Both the position numbers and the translations under genes were made by a program. The notes below the pieces were generated by a model that did not search any database, was not told where the DNA came from, and was given only the letters and a program-made list of their open reading frames with translations. A stretch of DNA of 64,000 nucleotides, taken from NCBI GenBank assembly GCA_030729385.1, contig JANQXM010000006.1:54007-118006 (forward strand). The letters are read 5' to 3'. This DNA comes from Opitutales bacterium (lineage in GTDB: Bacteria; Verrucomicrobiota; Verrucomicrobiia; Opitutales; Coraliomargaritaceae). This document shows, piece by piece, positions 1 through 8,474 of the stretch; position 1 is the first letter of the stretch, and the number at the start of each line of letters is the position of its first letter.

Positions 1-398
1 TGGCACTGGAACTAAAAGCTTTGGTCACCCGCTTTGGACGGCTTGGCGTGGTGGCTATCTGTAGTTTCCTTGCAAATGTGCTGCTGACTGTAGTTTTAAC
101 CGAAGGGTTCTCGTTGCCCCCGCAAACTGCTTTTGCGATCGTGCTGGTATGTATCTTCAGTGTGAACTTCTGGGTCACGCGACGTTGGGTGTTCAGTGAC
201 CGAGTGGAAGGCTCGAATGCATGGGCGCAATTCGTAAAGTGCCTAGCTGTCTCGGCGAGCTTTCGTGTTTTGGAATGGTTCGCTTTTTATCTTTTGCTCG
301 ACCTATGGCACTTCCACTACGTCGTCACATTGGTGGGAGTTCTGTGCCTTTCTTTCGCGCTCAAATCTTTGATCTATGAGCGCTATGTCTTCCGCTAG
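1..398 (+). CDS. GtrA-like membrane protein (5' partial)
   Basis: The reading frame is open from the first bases of the window, so the gene probably begins upstream; a TTG at 21 is the only start seen and is not convincing. About 130 residues are visible with four hydrophobic segments and the NFWVTRRWVF stretch typical of the GtrA family (small membrane proteins thought to flip undecaprenyl-phosphate-linked sugars). The gene ends convergently, overlapping by 4 bp, with a GT2 glycosyltransferase of the GtrB/ArnC type, its usual functional partner. The role in surface sugar transfer is inferred from the family. Confidence 0.75.
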   Translation, partial: ALELKALVTRFGRLGVVAICSFLANVLLTVVLTEGFSLPPQTAFAIVLVCIFSVNFWVTRRWVFSDRVEGSNAWAQFVKCLAVSASFRVLEWFAFYLLLDLWHFHYVVTLVGVLCLSFALKSLIYERYVFR

Positions 399-1360
399 AG
401 ATTGAGTGTCTGCGCGACATGTTTGTCGGTGTCGCTTTTATCTTGGCGTGTAATCATTTCGGCAATCAGTCCAAGTGAGACCAATTGCGCCCCGAGTAGT
501 AGCAGTAGTATGCCGAGGAAGAATAGTGGTCGTCCGCCGATTTCTGTGCCGAAAAACATTTTGCTGAATGAAAGCCAAGCGAGTGTGACAAATCCGATAA
601 AGCCCGCCAAGAATCCTGTGCCCCCGAATAGGTGAGCGGGTCTGCGAAGGTAGCGACTTGTGACGACCACCGTGATCAGGTCGAGGAGACCTTTAAGGAA
701 TCGCTTGCTGCCGTATTTTGAAACGCCGTGTTCTCGAGGGTGGTGCTGCACGGCGATTTCGCCAACCGAGTAGCCTTCTGCGTGTGCGAGAATGGGCACG
801 AAGCGATGGAGTTCGCCAAAGAGTTTAATGTCTTGCGTGACTTCGCGACGATAGGCTTTGAAGCCACAGTTGAAGTCATGGAGTTGCACGCCGCTGGCTG
901 CGCGAGCGAGACCGTTGAATACTTTCGATGGGAGGGTTTTGTTGAGTGGGTCGTGGCGCACCTTTTTCCAGCCAGATACCAGATCGTAGCCTTCGTCTAG
1001 TTTGTTTAAGAATGCGGGTATTTCATTCGGGTCATCTTGTAGGTCGGCATCGAGTGTAAATATAATGTCTCCAGTGGCTTTGGAAAATCCAACTTGCAAA
1101 GCCTCAGCCTTTCCGAAATTTCGACGAAAGCGTAGTCCTGTGCAGTGCTCGGGTTCGCTCTCACACAATGCTTCGATCGCACTCCAAGAACCGTCGGTGC
1201 TACCATCGTCGATGTAGTAAACTTTGAATTGTGCGTTGCCGCTTTTCTCCATCACTTCAGCGATGCGCTTATAGAGTTCGGCGACAGTCTCCTCCTCATT
1301 GTAAACCGGAATGACGAAACTGATGGAGGGTGGTGCTTTTTGATTCGTGATGTTCGACAT
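395..1360 (-). CDS. GT2 glycosyltransferase with C-terminal membrane helices (GtrB/ArnC-like)
   Basis: A 321-residue protein. The N-terminal GT-A fold is shown by SFVIPVYNEEE, the nucleotide-binding DDGSTDGS and the metal-binding DADLQDDP. The C-terminal third has two hydrophobic helices (about 240-260 and 275-298). This architecture is that of undecaprenyl-phosphate glucose/aminoarabinose transferases, which load a sugar on the lipid carrier at the inner membrane. It lies next to a GtrA-like gene and in the same direction as an upstream membrane glycosyltransferase and FkbM methyltransferase, 33 bp apart, so it is probably the last gene of that minus-strand operon. Substrate unknown. Confidence 0.85.
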   Translation of the reverse strand: MSNITNQKAPPSISFVIPVYNEEETVAELYKRIAEVMEKSGNAQFKVYYIDDGSTDGSWSAIEALCESEPEHCTGLRFRRNFGKAEALQVGFSKATGDIIFTLDADLQDDPNEIPAFLNKLDEGYDLVSGWKKVRHDPLNKTLPSKVFNGLARAASGVQLHDFNCGFKAYRREVTQDIKLFGELHRFVPILAHAEGYSVGEIAVQHHPREHGVSKYGSKRFLKGLLDLITVVVTSRYLRRPAHLFGGTGFLAGFIGFVTLAWLSFSKMFFGTEIGGRPLFFLGILLLLLGAQLVSLGLIAEMITRQDKSDTDKHVAQTLNL

Positions 1361-1393
1361 GGGATATCAGTAAAGAATAGAGAGGTCAGTTTG

Positions 1394-3259
1394 CTAGTTC
1401 GCTGTGGGTAGGGTAGCGGGAACTAGGTTTAAAATCGAGGTTAGATAATCAGTGAGATTTCCCGCGGGATCCACCTCAGGTGGTAGATTTGCTGGGACGG
1501 TTGCGTTTTGTGGCGTTGAAGCTTCGAGACCGACGATGCGTTCGATGCTATAGTAGAGATTTTCTTTGATGGGTTGGACTGCCACTGTCTCCAGTTCGAA
1601 GCGTGTGTTGAGCGACCGATAGCGGCGAGGGGTGATCTTCTCGCCCCGTCCGTTTAGGTAATAAACTGTGAAAGCATAGATGTCGTTATAGAGCCCCCAT
1701 TCTTGTGTTTTGAGTATGCGCTCTGGTATTTGATTTGCGACGACAAAAGGAATGGTGGCTTGTCTTAATAAGCCAAAACCAATGGCTGACTCTGCGAGGA
1801 TGAGATGGTTACCTTGAGGTATTTCTGCCTGTGCCCAATGTAGTGCCCAATCATAGCCGGAAGAAACGCTCATCCGAGGTTCATCGTTGAGCCGAGTCGT
1901 ATGTGAACCGCTTAAGCCGATGATGTAGAGTGCTGCCAATGCATACATCCATTTGCCCGGTTTCTGTAGCTTAAAATCATACAGTAGCGCCATCGGAACG
2001 CTGAATACGAAGAAGAGCTGTAAAGGGAATGAGAAGCGCGACGTCGCGGGATCTGTCCATGCGCCCCAATAGCAAATCAAAGCGAGGAAGGTGTTGCCTG
2101 CGACGACCAGAAAGACGACGAATGGGACGGTGAGTTCATTGTCTGACTTGATGAAGAAAGGCGCTCTGCGAATGCATTGGATGGACAGGAACAGCATCGA
2201 GATGATTCCCGCTGCGCTGAGTAAGACAGAGTTGGAGTAGTCGCCAGTGAGCTCAAAAAGATAAGTGGCGGCATGTGCGAGGTTGTTGGGCAGATGCTCG
2301 AGACTGAAAAAGTTGTCGCCTGTGGTCTGGATGAAATTCGGGTAGCTCTGAAAGATTTTGTATGAAAGCAGCGGGACAATCAGTAGCAGTGGGCTGAGCG
2401 CTGCAAACCAAGTCAGCATGAGCGTTTTGCTGCGATAGCTTTTTAATAAAAACAAAGTTGCAGGCACGAGCACGTAAAGGACTGATTCGTAGCGATTGTT
2501 GGCCAACAAAATCGACACCATGAGCATGAGGTTTAAGCCCTCGCTGCCTTCGCTTTTCATGTAATGCAGTCCGGATAAAATGAGACCGCAAATTAGGCAC
2601 AGGTTGAGTAGTTCATAACCGCCACCGTTGGTGTTTTGTGCAAAGAGCGGTAATCCTGTAACGAGGAGTAAGGCCAGTATGCCATGGCTACGACTCGTCG
2701 TCTTTTCAACAACGGTGTAGATTAAACCGAGCAAAAAAAGCGTGAGTGCCGAGTTCAACCAAAATACATTTTCAAGGCGATACCCAGTCAGGTTATGCAC
2801 TAAGGAGGTGACAAAGGGGAACAGTCCCGGGCGTTTGTCGACAAAGCCTATTTTGGTTATGACGTCGTCACCGATGTTATGCGAAGCCGTCTGGACGAAC
2901 GCCTCTTGCTCATGGTGCATGCTCATTGCGGTAGAGCTCAAGACGTGCTCATCAAACAATATCTTAAAACCACGGTCCACGTGGGTGTGTAGATAGCATG
3001 TCGCTGCGAGTATAATGATGAGCGCGGGCCAGTGCTTTTTGAGTGCCGCTGTAATAGTCGCCAGGTTTGTGGACTTGAATGGCTGTCTTAGATAAAAAAG
3101 GAAAAGCACGCACGTGCCGCCGAGCATCCAATAGCTGTAATACTTGACTGCATGGACAGCCGTTTCGGTGCTGATGATTTTTAGAGGAATCAGCAGTGCC
3201 AGAATCGCGGCGATGGCAGCGATACCGATTTTTAAAAATGTCTGTGATTTCTCCGGCAT
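1394..3259 (-). CDS. Multi-pass membrane protein, GT39/ArnT-like glycosyltransferase
   Basis: 621 residues from the ATG at 3259. A longer open frame reaches 3304, but 3259 lies only 4 nt after the stop of the upstream gene, suggesting translational coupling. There are about ten hydrophobic helices and a less hydrophobic C-terminal domain of about 150 residues. A charged loop after the first helices (about 70-85, HVDRGFKILFDEHVLS) matches the position of the acidic catalytic loop in GT39/PMT-like enzymes, which use lipid-linked sugars in the periplasm. Family call is moderate: no short diagnostic motif was seen, and a general GT-C membrane protein is the alternative. Confidence 0.6.
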   Translation of the reverse strand: MPEKSQTFLKIGIAAIAAILALLIPLKIISTETAVHAVKYYSYWMLGGTCVLFLFYLRQPFKSTNLATITAALKKHWPALIIILAATCYLHTHVDRGFKILFDEHVLSSTAMSMHHEQEAFVQTASHNIGDDVITKIGFVDKRPGLFPFVTSLVHNLTGYRLENVFWLNSALTLFLLGLIYTVVEKTTSRSHGILALLLVTGLPLFAQNTNGGGYELLNLCLICGLILSGLHYMKSEGSEGLNLMLMVSILLANNRYESVLYVLVPATLFLLKSYRSKTLMLTWFAALSPLLLIVPLLSYKIFQSYPNFIQTTGDNFFSLEHLPNNLAHAATYLFELTGDYSNSVLLSAAGIISMLFLSIQCIRRAPFFIKSDNELTVPFVVFLVVAGNTFLALICYWGAWTDPATSRFSFPLQLFFVFSVPMALLYDFKLQKPGKWMYALAALYIIGLSGSHTTRLNDEPRMSVSSGYDWALHWAQAEIPQGNHLILAESAIGFGLLRQATIPFVVANQIPERILKTQEWGLYNDIYAFTVYYLNGRGEKITPRRYRSLNTRFELETVAVQPIKENLYYSIERIVGLEASTPQNATVPANLPPEVDPAGNLTDYLTSILNLVPATLPTAN

Positions 3260-3263
3260 CGGG

Positions 3264-4145
3264 TTACAGATATGCGATCTTTCGAGTGGTGTCTGGCACG
3301 ACAACTACATTGCGGCTGGCACCTGCTGGAATAGTGGCCGCGAGCTTGGCTGCTTCGATTGGTAGTTGCTGTCCCTTGAAGTCGTAAAAGGTATAGCCGA
3401 TATCGATGAGCAATTGGTGTATGTTCTCGAAGGCTCTGGCGTGCTCGGTCTCATTGTAGTCGGGAGCCAGCTCCATGAGTATAGTGGGGCGCAATGTAGA
3501 GAAAGTATTACGTCCGCCCGAAAGAACGTCCCACTCATGGCCATCGACATCGATCTTAACTAAATCAAGGCGATCGATTTTGTTGGCTTCGACTAGCGCG
3601 TCTAGAGTCGAGTGTTGGGCATTGCCAAGTGTTTTGAGAACACCTTGGTGAGAGGGGTGGCGTTCGTCGGTCGAGTCAAACGGCCAACTGGAATGAATGC
3701 TGCCGGCAATGCTGGAACCTTCTTCGCCTTCAGGTGCGCGTAAGACGCAATGGAAGGGGTGGATCTGATCGGCGATCGTTGGATTGAGCTCAATGTTCCG
3801 TTGCAACTTATTGAATGCATATTCCGTTGCTTCGATGGCGTATGCTTTACCGCTAGGGCTGACGCTTTGCCCCATCGTTAAAGTGTGTGCGCCGATGTTG
3901 GCACCGATATCCATCACCACGTCGCCGTCCTTGACGTTTTGTCGAATAAATTGGCTGAGGTAGCTTTCAAAGCCGCCGGACAAATAAATCATAAAGTCGA
4001 CGACTTCTCTTAAATCGAGCTCCCAGGTGAAGGAGCTACGTTGGAATTGACCGTGGACGTCCTTGCCAACGATTTTGCGTGCCAGTCGAACGACTCGAAA
4101 GGCGAGAGACGCGAGAAATATCTTATGTTTGGTTTGAAGGACCAT
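3264..4145 (-). CDS. FkbM family methyltransferase
   Basis: 293 residues. The SAM-binding motif I is VVMDIGANIGAHTL (about residues 75-90), followed by LVKIDVDGHEWDVLSG, the conserved IDVEGxE-type motif of the FkbM family, which O-methylates sugars or polyketides. The gene lies in the minus-strand glycosylation operon. Its ATG at 4145 is only 8 nt from the second stop (4154) of the interrupted upstream gene, and 4 nt separate its own stop from the next gene. It probably methylates a surface glycan; the acceptor is not evident from sequence. Confidence 0.85.
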   Translation of the reverse strand: MVLQTKHKIFLASLAFRVVRLARKIVGKDVHGQFQRSSFTWELDLREVVDFMIYLSGGFESYLSQFIRQNVKDGDVVMDIGANIGAHTLTMGQSVSPSGKAYAIEATEYAFNKLQRNIELNPTIADQIHPFHCVLRAPEGEEGSSIAGSIHSSWPFDSTDERHPSHQGVLKTLGNAQHSTLDALVEANKIDRLDLVKIDVDGHEWDVLSGGRNTFSTLRPTILMELAPDYNETEHARAFENIHQLLIDIGYTFYDFKGQQLPIEAAKLAATIPAGASRNVVVVPDTTRKIAYL

Positions 4146-4153
4146 GTATTGGT

Positions 4154-4468
4154 TTACTTGCTGGCCTTGAGAAACATGTGATTGAAGGTCTGCTTGATCG
4201 GGTCGTTATCGTTCGCGTTCTTTGCCTGTATAGCTGCTAATAATAGGTTGGTGTCTTTTTGGCTCTCGTAAAGGTTCATTTCTGCCTGTGTCGGTGCTGG
4301 CATGGCGCCTGTCCAGAAGAGGCAAAGCCGTGCGAACGGACTTTCGGCGCTATTTGATTTCCAAAGCTGAAGGGCAGCATCCTGCTCGCCCAGCTTCCAA
4401 TGATAAATGCCGGCGATAGCTGAAAGGTTCGAGTCATCCTCATTGTGCTGGATGGCAGCTTCGAGTAG
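4154..4468 (-). pseudogene. In-frame downstream remainder of the TPR tail (after TAA at 4469)
   Basis: Reading on in the same frame past TAA gives 104 sense codons, beginning LLEAAIQHNEDDSN and including IYHWKLGEQDAALQLW (a TPR-type helix pair), with the next stop at 4154-4156. I checked every codon in this stretch; no other stop occurs. It ends 8 nt before the FkbM start, whereas without it there would be a 323-bp gap inside an otherwise tightly packed operon. Most likely the gene once ran 4154-6052 (631 amino acids if the TAA was a sense codon). A nonsense mutation, a sequencing error or stop-codon readthrough would each explain it. Confidence 0.75.
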
Positions 4469-6052
4469 TTAACGAATTTCCTCCCTCGAGGGTTGGCTGG
4501 ACTCTGGGGAGAGTGCCCAGGTATTGAATTCCGCCTGCACGATGGTGCTTTGCATGTCGTTACGTTGGGGATTCATCTCCAGTGCTTTTTGCGCCCAATG
4601 AATCGCGTCAGTATCCCGACCTGTGCGGATAGAAGCATTTGCCAAAAGGGCGAAATCTTCTTCCCAAGTGTTGGTGTTGCGTGCATCGAAGAAGTTGGAA
4701 TAAGCAATCGTAAGAGTGGCGATCAAGCAGAGGGCGAAACTATACTTCCATCGCTTAGTGGCGCTTCGCCAAGTCGAAGGAAGCAGCGTGATACCTGTGC
4801 TCAATATCGCGAGGACTGGTAGCATCGGTAATCGAAAACGATTGGAGGTATAGAACAGTATGGTTCCGGCAGCGTAGGCGGCAAAAATGATAATCAAAGC
4901 GATCAAGCACTTGCGATGCTCTGGTTGGCGTAAGCCGATAAGCGTGCCTGCGACGGCTAGAATAAGGAGCGCGCCCCAATGGATGGGGTTGATCTTGAGT
5001 TGTAGGTGTTGTGGTTTGTGGAAGCCGTAGGTCTTGTTGTCGTATTGTTCGTAGCTGTTGAGGAAATAGTAGGCTTTGCGAAACATGAGGCCGATCCATT
5101 GCCCCCGGTTTTCTTGGATGTAGCTAAACGTTTTGTCCTTCCAGTGCCGGTTCATCGTAGAGATGTCGTGCGGGGGCACTTCACCGGTTTGTGTAGCGTA
5201 GAGCGCGAGCGATTCTAGTTTGGCTGGGTTGTCGTATTGATCAGTAAACTCCACGCGTATTGCTTGTGCGTAGATGCGACCATTTGCATCCGGCTTGTTC
5301 CCAGCCCACAAATTGTAGGCACCTTGCCAAGGCAGCATCCGGAACTCGCCCGCAACGCGCTGATTCGCGATCCCGAGTAGCACGAAGCCAAGGACAGGGC
5401 CAATAAATGCGATTGCGAGATGTTGGAGGCGAAAACGAGGCGTGAGTATACACGCGGCGATGGGCCAAAGCAACGCGAGTGGCAGCAGGTGCGAGCGCAA
5501 GGCGGCTCCCAGTGCCAGTATGAGTCCGATAGCAAGGCTGCGTTGCCAGGTAGGTCGTGGAAGCCAAGCGATGAATTGATCAAGCGCTAGTGCAAATGCA
5601 GCGATCGCAAGGAGTATGTCGAAGGCGTCTCCAGAGAAAAATAGAAGGACGGGATTGAGACCGATGAGTAGACCAGCGATCCATGGCGCTGAGGGTGTTT
5701 TCCAGATACGCGAAGCGGTGCGTGCGCTGGCGCCTGCGATGAGTGCCAAGGCAATGGCATTCAGTAAACGAGCGATTAACGGGAGCGCGTCGGCAGGGAG
5801 TCCAACGGAGAGAAAGAGAGACAGGAGATAGGGATAAAGAGGTGCGCGGTGAAAGGGTTCTATTGGCAGCTGCCCGTCCGCCATTTGTTGAGCCAGCAAA
5901 AGTGTCTGTTGATTGTCCAGCGCGGGTGATTCGCCCAGCGGAGTTTGCCCATAGTGCATGAACCAGACAAATGCTTGCACCAGCGTCAGTAGCACGATCC
6001 ACGTAATGGTGCGGGTGTGAACGGTTGGGGGTGCTTGGTTCTCGGCGTGCAT
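4469..6052 (-). CDS. Membrane GT39-like protein with TPR tail, cut by an in-frame TAA
   Basis: 527 residues before the stop. The start MHAENQ is followed by about ten hydrophobic helices; an early loop with ALDNQQTLLLAQQMADG and FHRAPLYPYLLSLF resembles the acidic loop and RxPxYP region of GT39-like membrane glycosyltransferases. The last 70 residues are a soluble TPR-like tail (DAIHWAQKALEMNPQ). The TAA at 4469-4471 falls inside the tail; the same frame then stays open for 104 codons and continues TPR-like sequence up to 4154. The protein as read is therefore probably truncated relative to the original gene. First gene of the minus-strand glycosylation operon. Confidence 0.65.
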   Translation of the reverse strand: MHAENQAPPTVHTRTITWIVLLTLVQAFVWFMHYGQTPLGESPALDNQQTLLLAQQMADGQLPIEPFHRAPLYPYLLSLFLSVGLPADALPLIARLLNAIALALIAGASARTASRIWKTPSAPWIAGLLIGLNPVLLFFSGDAFDILLAIAAFALALDQFIAWLPRPTWQRSLAIGLILALGAALRSHLLPLALLWPIAACILTPRFRLQHLAIAFIGPVLGFVLLGIANQRVAGEFRMLPWQGAYNLWAGNKPDANGRIYAQAIRVEFTDQYDNPAKLESLALYATQTGEVPPHDISTMNRHWKDKTFSYIQENRGQWIGLMFRKAYYFLNSYEQYDNKTYGFHKPQHLQLKINPIHWGALLILAVAGTLIGLRQPEHRKCLIALIIIFAAYAAGTILFYTSNRFRLPMLPVLAILSTGITLLPSTWRSATKRWKYSFALCLIATLTIAYSNFFDARNTNTWEEDFALLANASIRTGRDTDAIHWAQKALEMNPQRNDMQSTIVQAEFNTWALSPESSQPSREEIR

Positions 6053-6064
6053 ACGTTTATTTTC

Positions 6065-6077
6065 TCCGAGTCTCGGA
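6065..6077. promoter_or_regulatory. Small perfect palindrome upstream of the glycosylation operon
   Basis: TCCGAG-T-CTCGGA, a 6-1-6 palindrome 12 bp upstream of the minus-strand ATG at 6052, in the divergent intergenic region shared with the glycosyltransferase at 6192. It could be an operator or simply a short hairpin in the 5' leader. Nothing else supports a function. Confidence 0.25.
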
Positions 6078-6191
6078 AATCATCCCTATACTAAGGATCT
6101 TACGTTGGGTATCGGCAAGAAGACTTTATGAGTGGTTGGTCTCGTGCGGGGAATTAACATTGATTTTATCGACCTGTGAGGGCTTTCTCAT

Positions 6192-6893
6192 ATGAGACTT
6201 ATGAATATATCAATCGTCATCCCCATCTTTAATGAAAAGGAAACATTGCACGAGATCGTCGGTCGCGTGCGCGCGGTTGAGGCGATGGATGTGAAGGAAA
6301 TTATTTTGGTCGATGATTGTTCGACTGACGGCACGCGCGCTCTTCTGGAATCGGAATTCAACGAGCCTATTTTTAAGAAGTTATACCATGAGGTAAACCA
6401 AGGCAAAGGCGCTGCGCTGCGCACGGGTTTTGCTGCGGCAACTGGTGATATTGTTGCGGTGCAAGATGCGGACCTGGAATATGATCCGGCCGAGCTTCCG
6501 GGGCTGATTCGTCCGATCATTAATGATCAGGCGGACGTGGTCTTTGGTTCACGTTTCGTCGGCGGTGGGGCGCATCGAGTCGTCTTCTTCTGGCACATGT
6601 TGGGCAACAAGTTTTTGACCTTGTTGAGCAACATGATGACCAACCTGAACCTTACCGATATGGAGTGCTGCTATAAGTTGTTTCGTCGTGAGGTGATGGA
6701 TCAGATCACAATCGAAGAAGATCGTTTTGGAGTAGAGCCGGAGTTGACTGCGAAGGTGTCCAAATTGAATGTGCGTATTTACGAAGTCGGGATTTCTTAC
6801 TATGGTCGCACCTACGATGAGGGTAAGAAGATCGGCTGGAAAGATGGCGTCCGCGCGATTTACGCGATTATGAAATACGGACTCTTTCGTTAA
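6192..6893 (+). CDS. GT2 glycosyltransferase, dolichol-phosphate-mannose-synthase-like
   Basis: 233 residues, soluble, without the C-terminal membrane helices of the other GT2 protein. Motifs: [22 protein letters not shown] (nucleotide binding), DADLEYDP (metal site) and FGSRFVGG. These are typical of the DPM1/GT2 clade that moves a sugar from a nucleotide donor to a polyprenyl phosphate. The ATG at 6192 is chosen because a GAGGG sequence lies about 10 nt upstream; ATG at 6201 is a weaker option. The stop overlaps the convergent uvrC stop. Probably part of the adjacent surface glycan block, on the opposite strand. Confidence 0.85.
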   Translation: MRLMNISIVIPIFNEKETLHEIVGRVRAVEAMDVKEIILVDDCSTDGTRALLESEFNEPIFKKLYHEVNQGKGAALRTGFAAATGDIVAVQDADLEYDPAELPGLIRPIINDQADVVFGSRFVGGGAHRVVFFWHMLGNKFLTLLSNMMTNLNLTDMECCYKLFRREVMDQITIEEDRFGVEPELTAKVSKLNVRIYEVGISYYGRTYDEGKKIGWKDGVRAIYAIMKYGLFR

Positions 6894-8365
6894 ACCTCAG
6901 TGTTTAGGAAGGCGACTAATCGCTCGGCTGTCACTTTCCCAATGCCTTCAAGTGCTATGAGCTCATTGAGTTTAGCGGCACGTAGCTTTTCGATTGATCC
7001 GAAGTGATGGAGCAGTTGCTGCTTTCGTTTCGGTCCGAGTCCAGAGAAGTCATCGAGAATGGATTCGCGTAGTCGTTTGCTGCGTAGCTCGGCATTGAAA
7101 CTATTGGCAAAGTTGTGTGCTTCGTCGCGGATGTGTTGGAGCAGGCGCAACGCAGGATCGTGATGCGGGAGGTTGAGAGGTTCGCGACCATCGCTGAAGA
7201 TCACGGTTTCATTACGCTTTGCTAGCCCGATCAAGGCGGGCGGTTCCAAGCCTTGACCTAGGAATGCTTTCAGTGCGGCAGTGACTTGGCCTGCACCGCC
7301 GTCGATCACGATCAAGTCGGGGAAGGCTTTTTCTTCGTCGTGTAGTCGGCGATAGCGGCGGCCGACGACTTCTTCCATTGCGCGAAAGTCGTCGTTACCT
7401 ACGAAGGATTTTATTTTAAAGCGGCGATAGTTTTTACGGTCTGGCTTGCCGTCTTTAAAGGCGACCATGGAAGCCACGCAAAAGCTGCCAGAAATGTGTG
7501 AGATGTCGAAACACTCCATTTGCTTGGGTGCGGTGGGTAGGTCGAGTTTCTCTTTGAGTCGCTTGACGACTTGCCCGTGATTGTGAGTGCCCAATAGGTT
7601 GCGCTCGAACTTACGCGTGCGATGAGTGGTGGCTTCAAGCGCAGTGATCATGTCGCGCAGGGTGGCAGCTTTCTCATAAGCTTGGGCTTTTGCAGCGGCG
7701 GTCATTTGCTCTTTTAGCTCGGCGAGCCATTCTTTGGCTTTGCCGTCGAGAAAGTCGCAGGCTGCTTCAAGTCGGGCTTGATAGTCTGCCTCTGTAATCT
7801 CGTTTTCATGTTCGTAGATTTCCGCACGGGCGTCGTCGTAGAGTCGCCAGCGACCATCACCCAGATCGAGCGGTTTGGCATCGCTGAGTAAAATGCCGAA
7901 TTTACGACGTAGCTCAGCCAGTGTCTTGCGCAAGTGGTTGGAGTGGGCAAAGGGACCGTAGTAGCGAGAGTTGCTATCGGTTCGATTGCGCGTGAGCCGG
8001 AACCGGGGTAGGCTTTCGCGTGGATCCACTCGAACGAGCAGAAAGCGTTTATCATCTGTGAAGTCCGTATTGTAGCGCGGCTTGTATTTCTTGATCAGCT
8101 GCCCTTCAAGGAGGAGCGCTTCGGCCTCGGACTTAACAATGATGATGTCGAAATCCCGAATCAGATCGATCATGGCGCGCACTTTAGGCTGGGCGACCAT
8201 GAGCTTACGCGAGGCTTGAAAGTAGGTGGAGACGCGTTTCTTCAGGTCTTTCGCCTTGCCGACGTAGATCGTCTGCCCGAGGCGATCTTTCATCATATAC
8301 ACCCCAGGCTGGTGCGTCAGTCGGCGCACCTTTTCTTTGAGGTTTATTTTGTCGGGGTCTGGCAT
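6890..8365 (-). CDS. uvrC: UvrC excinuclease subunit, compact and Cys-poor form
   Basis: 491 residues from ATG 8365; the open frame extends further upstream through an iterated-word spacer that does not look coding. Domains in order: GIY-YIG nuclease (about 18-95, [20 protein letters not shown]), UVR helix pair (about 214-245), RNase H-like 5' nuclease (CFDISH at 285-290, VIDGGAGQ at 353-360, RDEAHNFA at 413-420) and tandem HhH (437-490). It would make the dual incisions in nucleotide excision repair with UvrAB. Two features are odd: residues 130-220 lack the cluster of cysteines usual in UvrC, apart from one Cys at 203, and the segment between UVR and RNase H domains is only about 40 residues, so the protein is some 100 residues shorter than the E. 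coli enzyme. Confidence 0.9.
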   Translation of the reverse strand: MPDPDKINLKEKVRRLTHQPGVYMMKDRLGQTIYVGKAKDLKKRVSTYFQASRKLMVAQPKVRAMIDLIRDFDIIIVKSEAEALLLEGQLIKKYKPRYNTDFTDDKRFLLVRVDPRESLPRFRLTRNRTDSNSRYYGPFAHSNHLRKTLAELRRKFGILLSDAKPLDLGDGRWRLYDDARAEIYEHENEITEADYQARLEAACDFLDGKAKEWLAELKEQMTAAAKAQAYEKAATLRDMITALEATTHRTRKFERNLLGTHNHGQVVKRLKEKLDLPTAPKQMECFDISHISGSFCVASMVAFKDGKPDRKNYRRFKIKSFVGNDDFRAMEEVVGRRYRRLHDEEKAFPDLIVIDGGAGQVTAALKAFLGQGLEPPALIGLAKRNETVIFSDGREPLNLPHHDPALRLLQHIRDEAHNFANSFNAELRSKRLRESILDDFSGLGPKRKQQLLHHFGSIEKLRAAKLNELIALEGIGKVTAERLVAFLNTEV

Positions 8366-8375
8366 GTTCTGAATA

Positions 8376-8410
8376 GCTAATGGTTGATCGCTAATGGTTG
8401 ATGGTTGATG
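8376..8410. repeat. 14-bp iterated word spacer between uvrC and cinA
   Basis: GCTAATGGTTGATC at 8376-8389, GCTAATGGTTGATG at 8390-8403, then a partial copy GTTGATG to 8410. It occupies the leader of uvrC just upstream of its ATG. Similar but different iterated words fill other spacers in this window. Confidence 0.7.
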
Positions 8411-8474
8411 GCAAAAGAGCAATCGATGTTCATGTTTGCACTTTAAGCTATTTAACACTCATTTCCAGTAACCT

